Source: Actinoplanes regularis (GTDB taxonomy: Bacteria; Actinomycetota; Actinomycetes; Mycobacteriales; Micromonosporaceae). Taken from it: 64,000 nucleotides of DNA. The notes under the pieces were generated by a model. The model was not told where the DNA came from. It ran no database searches and saw only the letters and a list, made by a program, of their open reading frames with translations. The number at the start of each line of letters is the position of its first letter. Position 1 is the first letter of the stretch. The position numbers were made by a program, and so were the translations under genes. The stretch spans positions 310,001 through 374,000 of the forward strand of contig NZ_FZNR01000005.1 in NCBI RefSeq assembly GCF_900188005.1. Reading direction: 5' to 3'. Of the stretch, positions 63,987 through 64,000 are shown in pieces.

Positions 63987-64000
63987 TCCCCTCTCCCGGC

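Overview
The window is very GC-rich, densely coded DNA from an actinomycete. Evidence for this is the many GTG starts, the leaderless promoters (a TANNNT box 6-7 nt before the start codon), a BTAD/SARP-type regulator, paired GAF-ANTAR proteins, an acyl-CoA carboxylase with a small epsilon subunit, and many GAF, STAS and SpoIIE-phosphatase proteins. A complete chemotaxis operon is uncommon in actinomycetes and suggests a motile-spore former such as Actinoplanes or another of the Micromonosporaceae (inference). No rRNA, tRNA, CRISPR array or prophage was recognised.

Layout. 0-9.4 kb: a PLP enzyme, a giant GAF/PAS histidine kinase, a small DUF6326-like membrane protein, a NarL-type two-component pair, a small HTH protein and a HAD hydrolase. 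9.5-18.9 kb: a secreted protein, a membrane diguanylate cyclase, an asparaginase, a DUF4396 membrane protein behind a CsoR-like operator, an ABC exporter with a PucR regulator, a DUF4118 protein and a chromate transporter. 18.9-28.7 kb: the chemotaxis locus, an MCP gene divergent from cheW-cheR-cheD-cheB-mcp-cheY-STAS-cheA, followed by a diguanylate cyclase. Nearly all junctions overlap by a few bases. 28.7-41.9 kb: mixed metabolic and regulatory genes (MarR/oxidoreductase, lipoprotein, beta-lactamase-fold hydrolase, nitroreductase, membrane-embedded lipase-like protein, VOC protein, WYL/RidA pair, TPR-BTAD regulator, seven-repeat propeller).

42.0-49.7 kb: a propionyl/methylmalonyl-CoA operon (mutase large subunit, carboxylase beta, epsilon and alpha) divergent from a TetR gene. 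An IS605-type element with intact tnpB and decayed tnpA sits between the TetR gene and a large inverted-repeat operator. 49.8-56.2 kb: an NlpC/P60 hydrolase behind a c-di-AMP (ydaO-type) riboswitch, an OmpR/histidine-kinase pair, a barstar-domain protein and an ABC exporter. 56.2-64 kb: a zinc CDF exporter, then a signalling island of GAF-SpoIIE phosphatase, two STAS proteins, an SRPBCC protein and two GAF-ANTAR regulators, then an AI-2E-type transporter and a GGDEF remnant at the edge.

Nucleotide second messengers recur. There are two diguanylate cyclases with intact GG(D/E)EF and RxxD inhibition sites, a c-di-AMP riboswitch, and a CheA carrying two tandem 24-residue motifs that resemble the c-di-GMP-binding MshEN domain directly upstream of one cyclase. 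The last is the most unusual observation: it suggests a direct c-di-GMP input to the chemotaxis kinase. Functions come from family recognition by reading; no database search was run.
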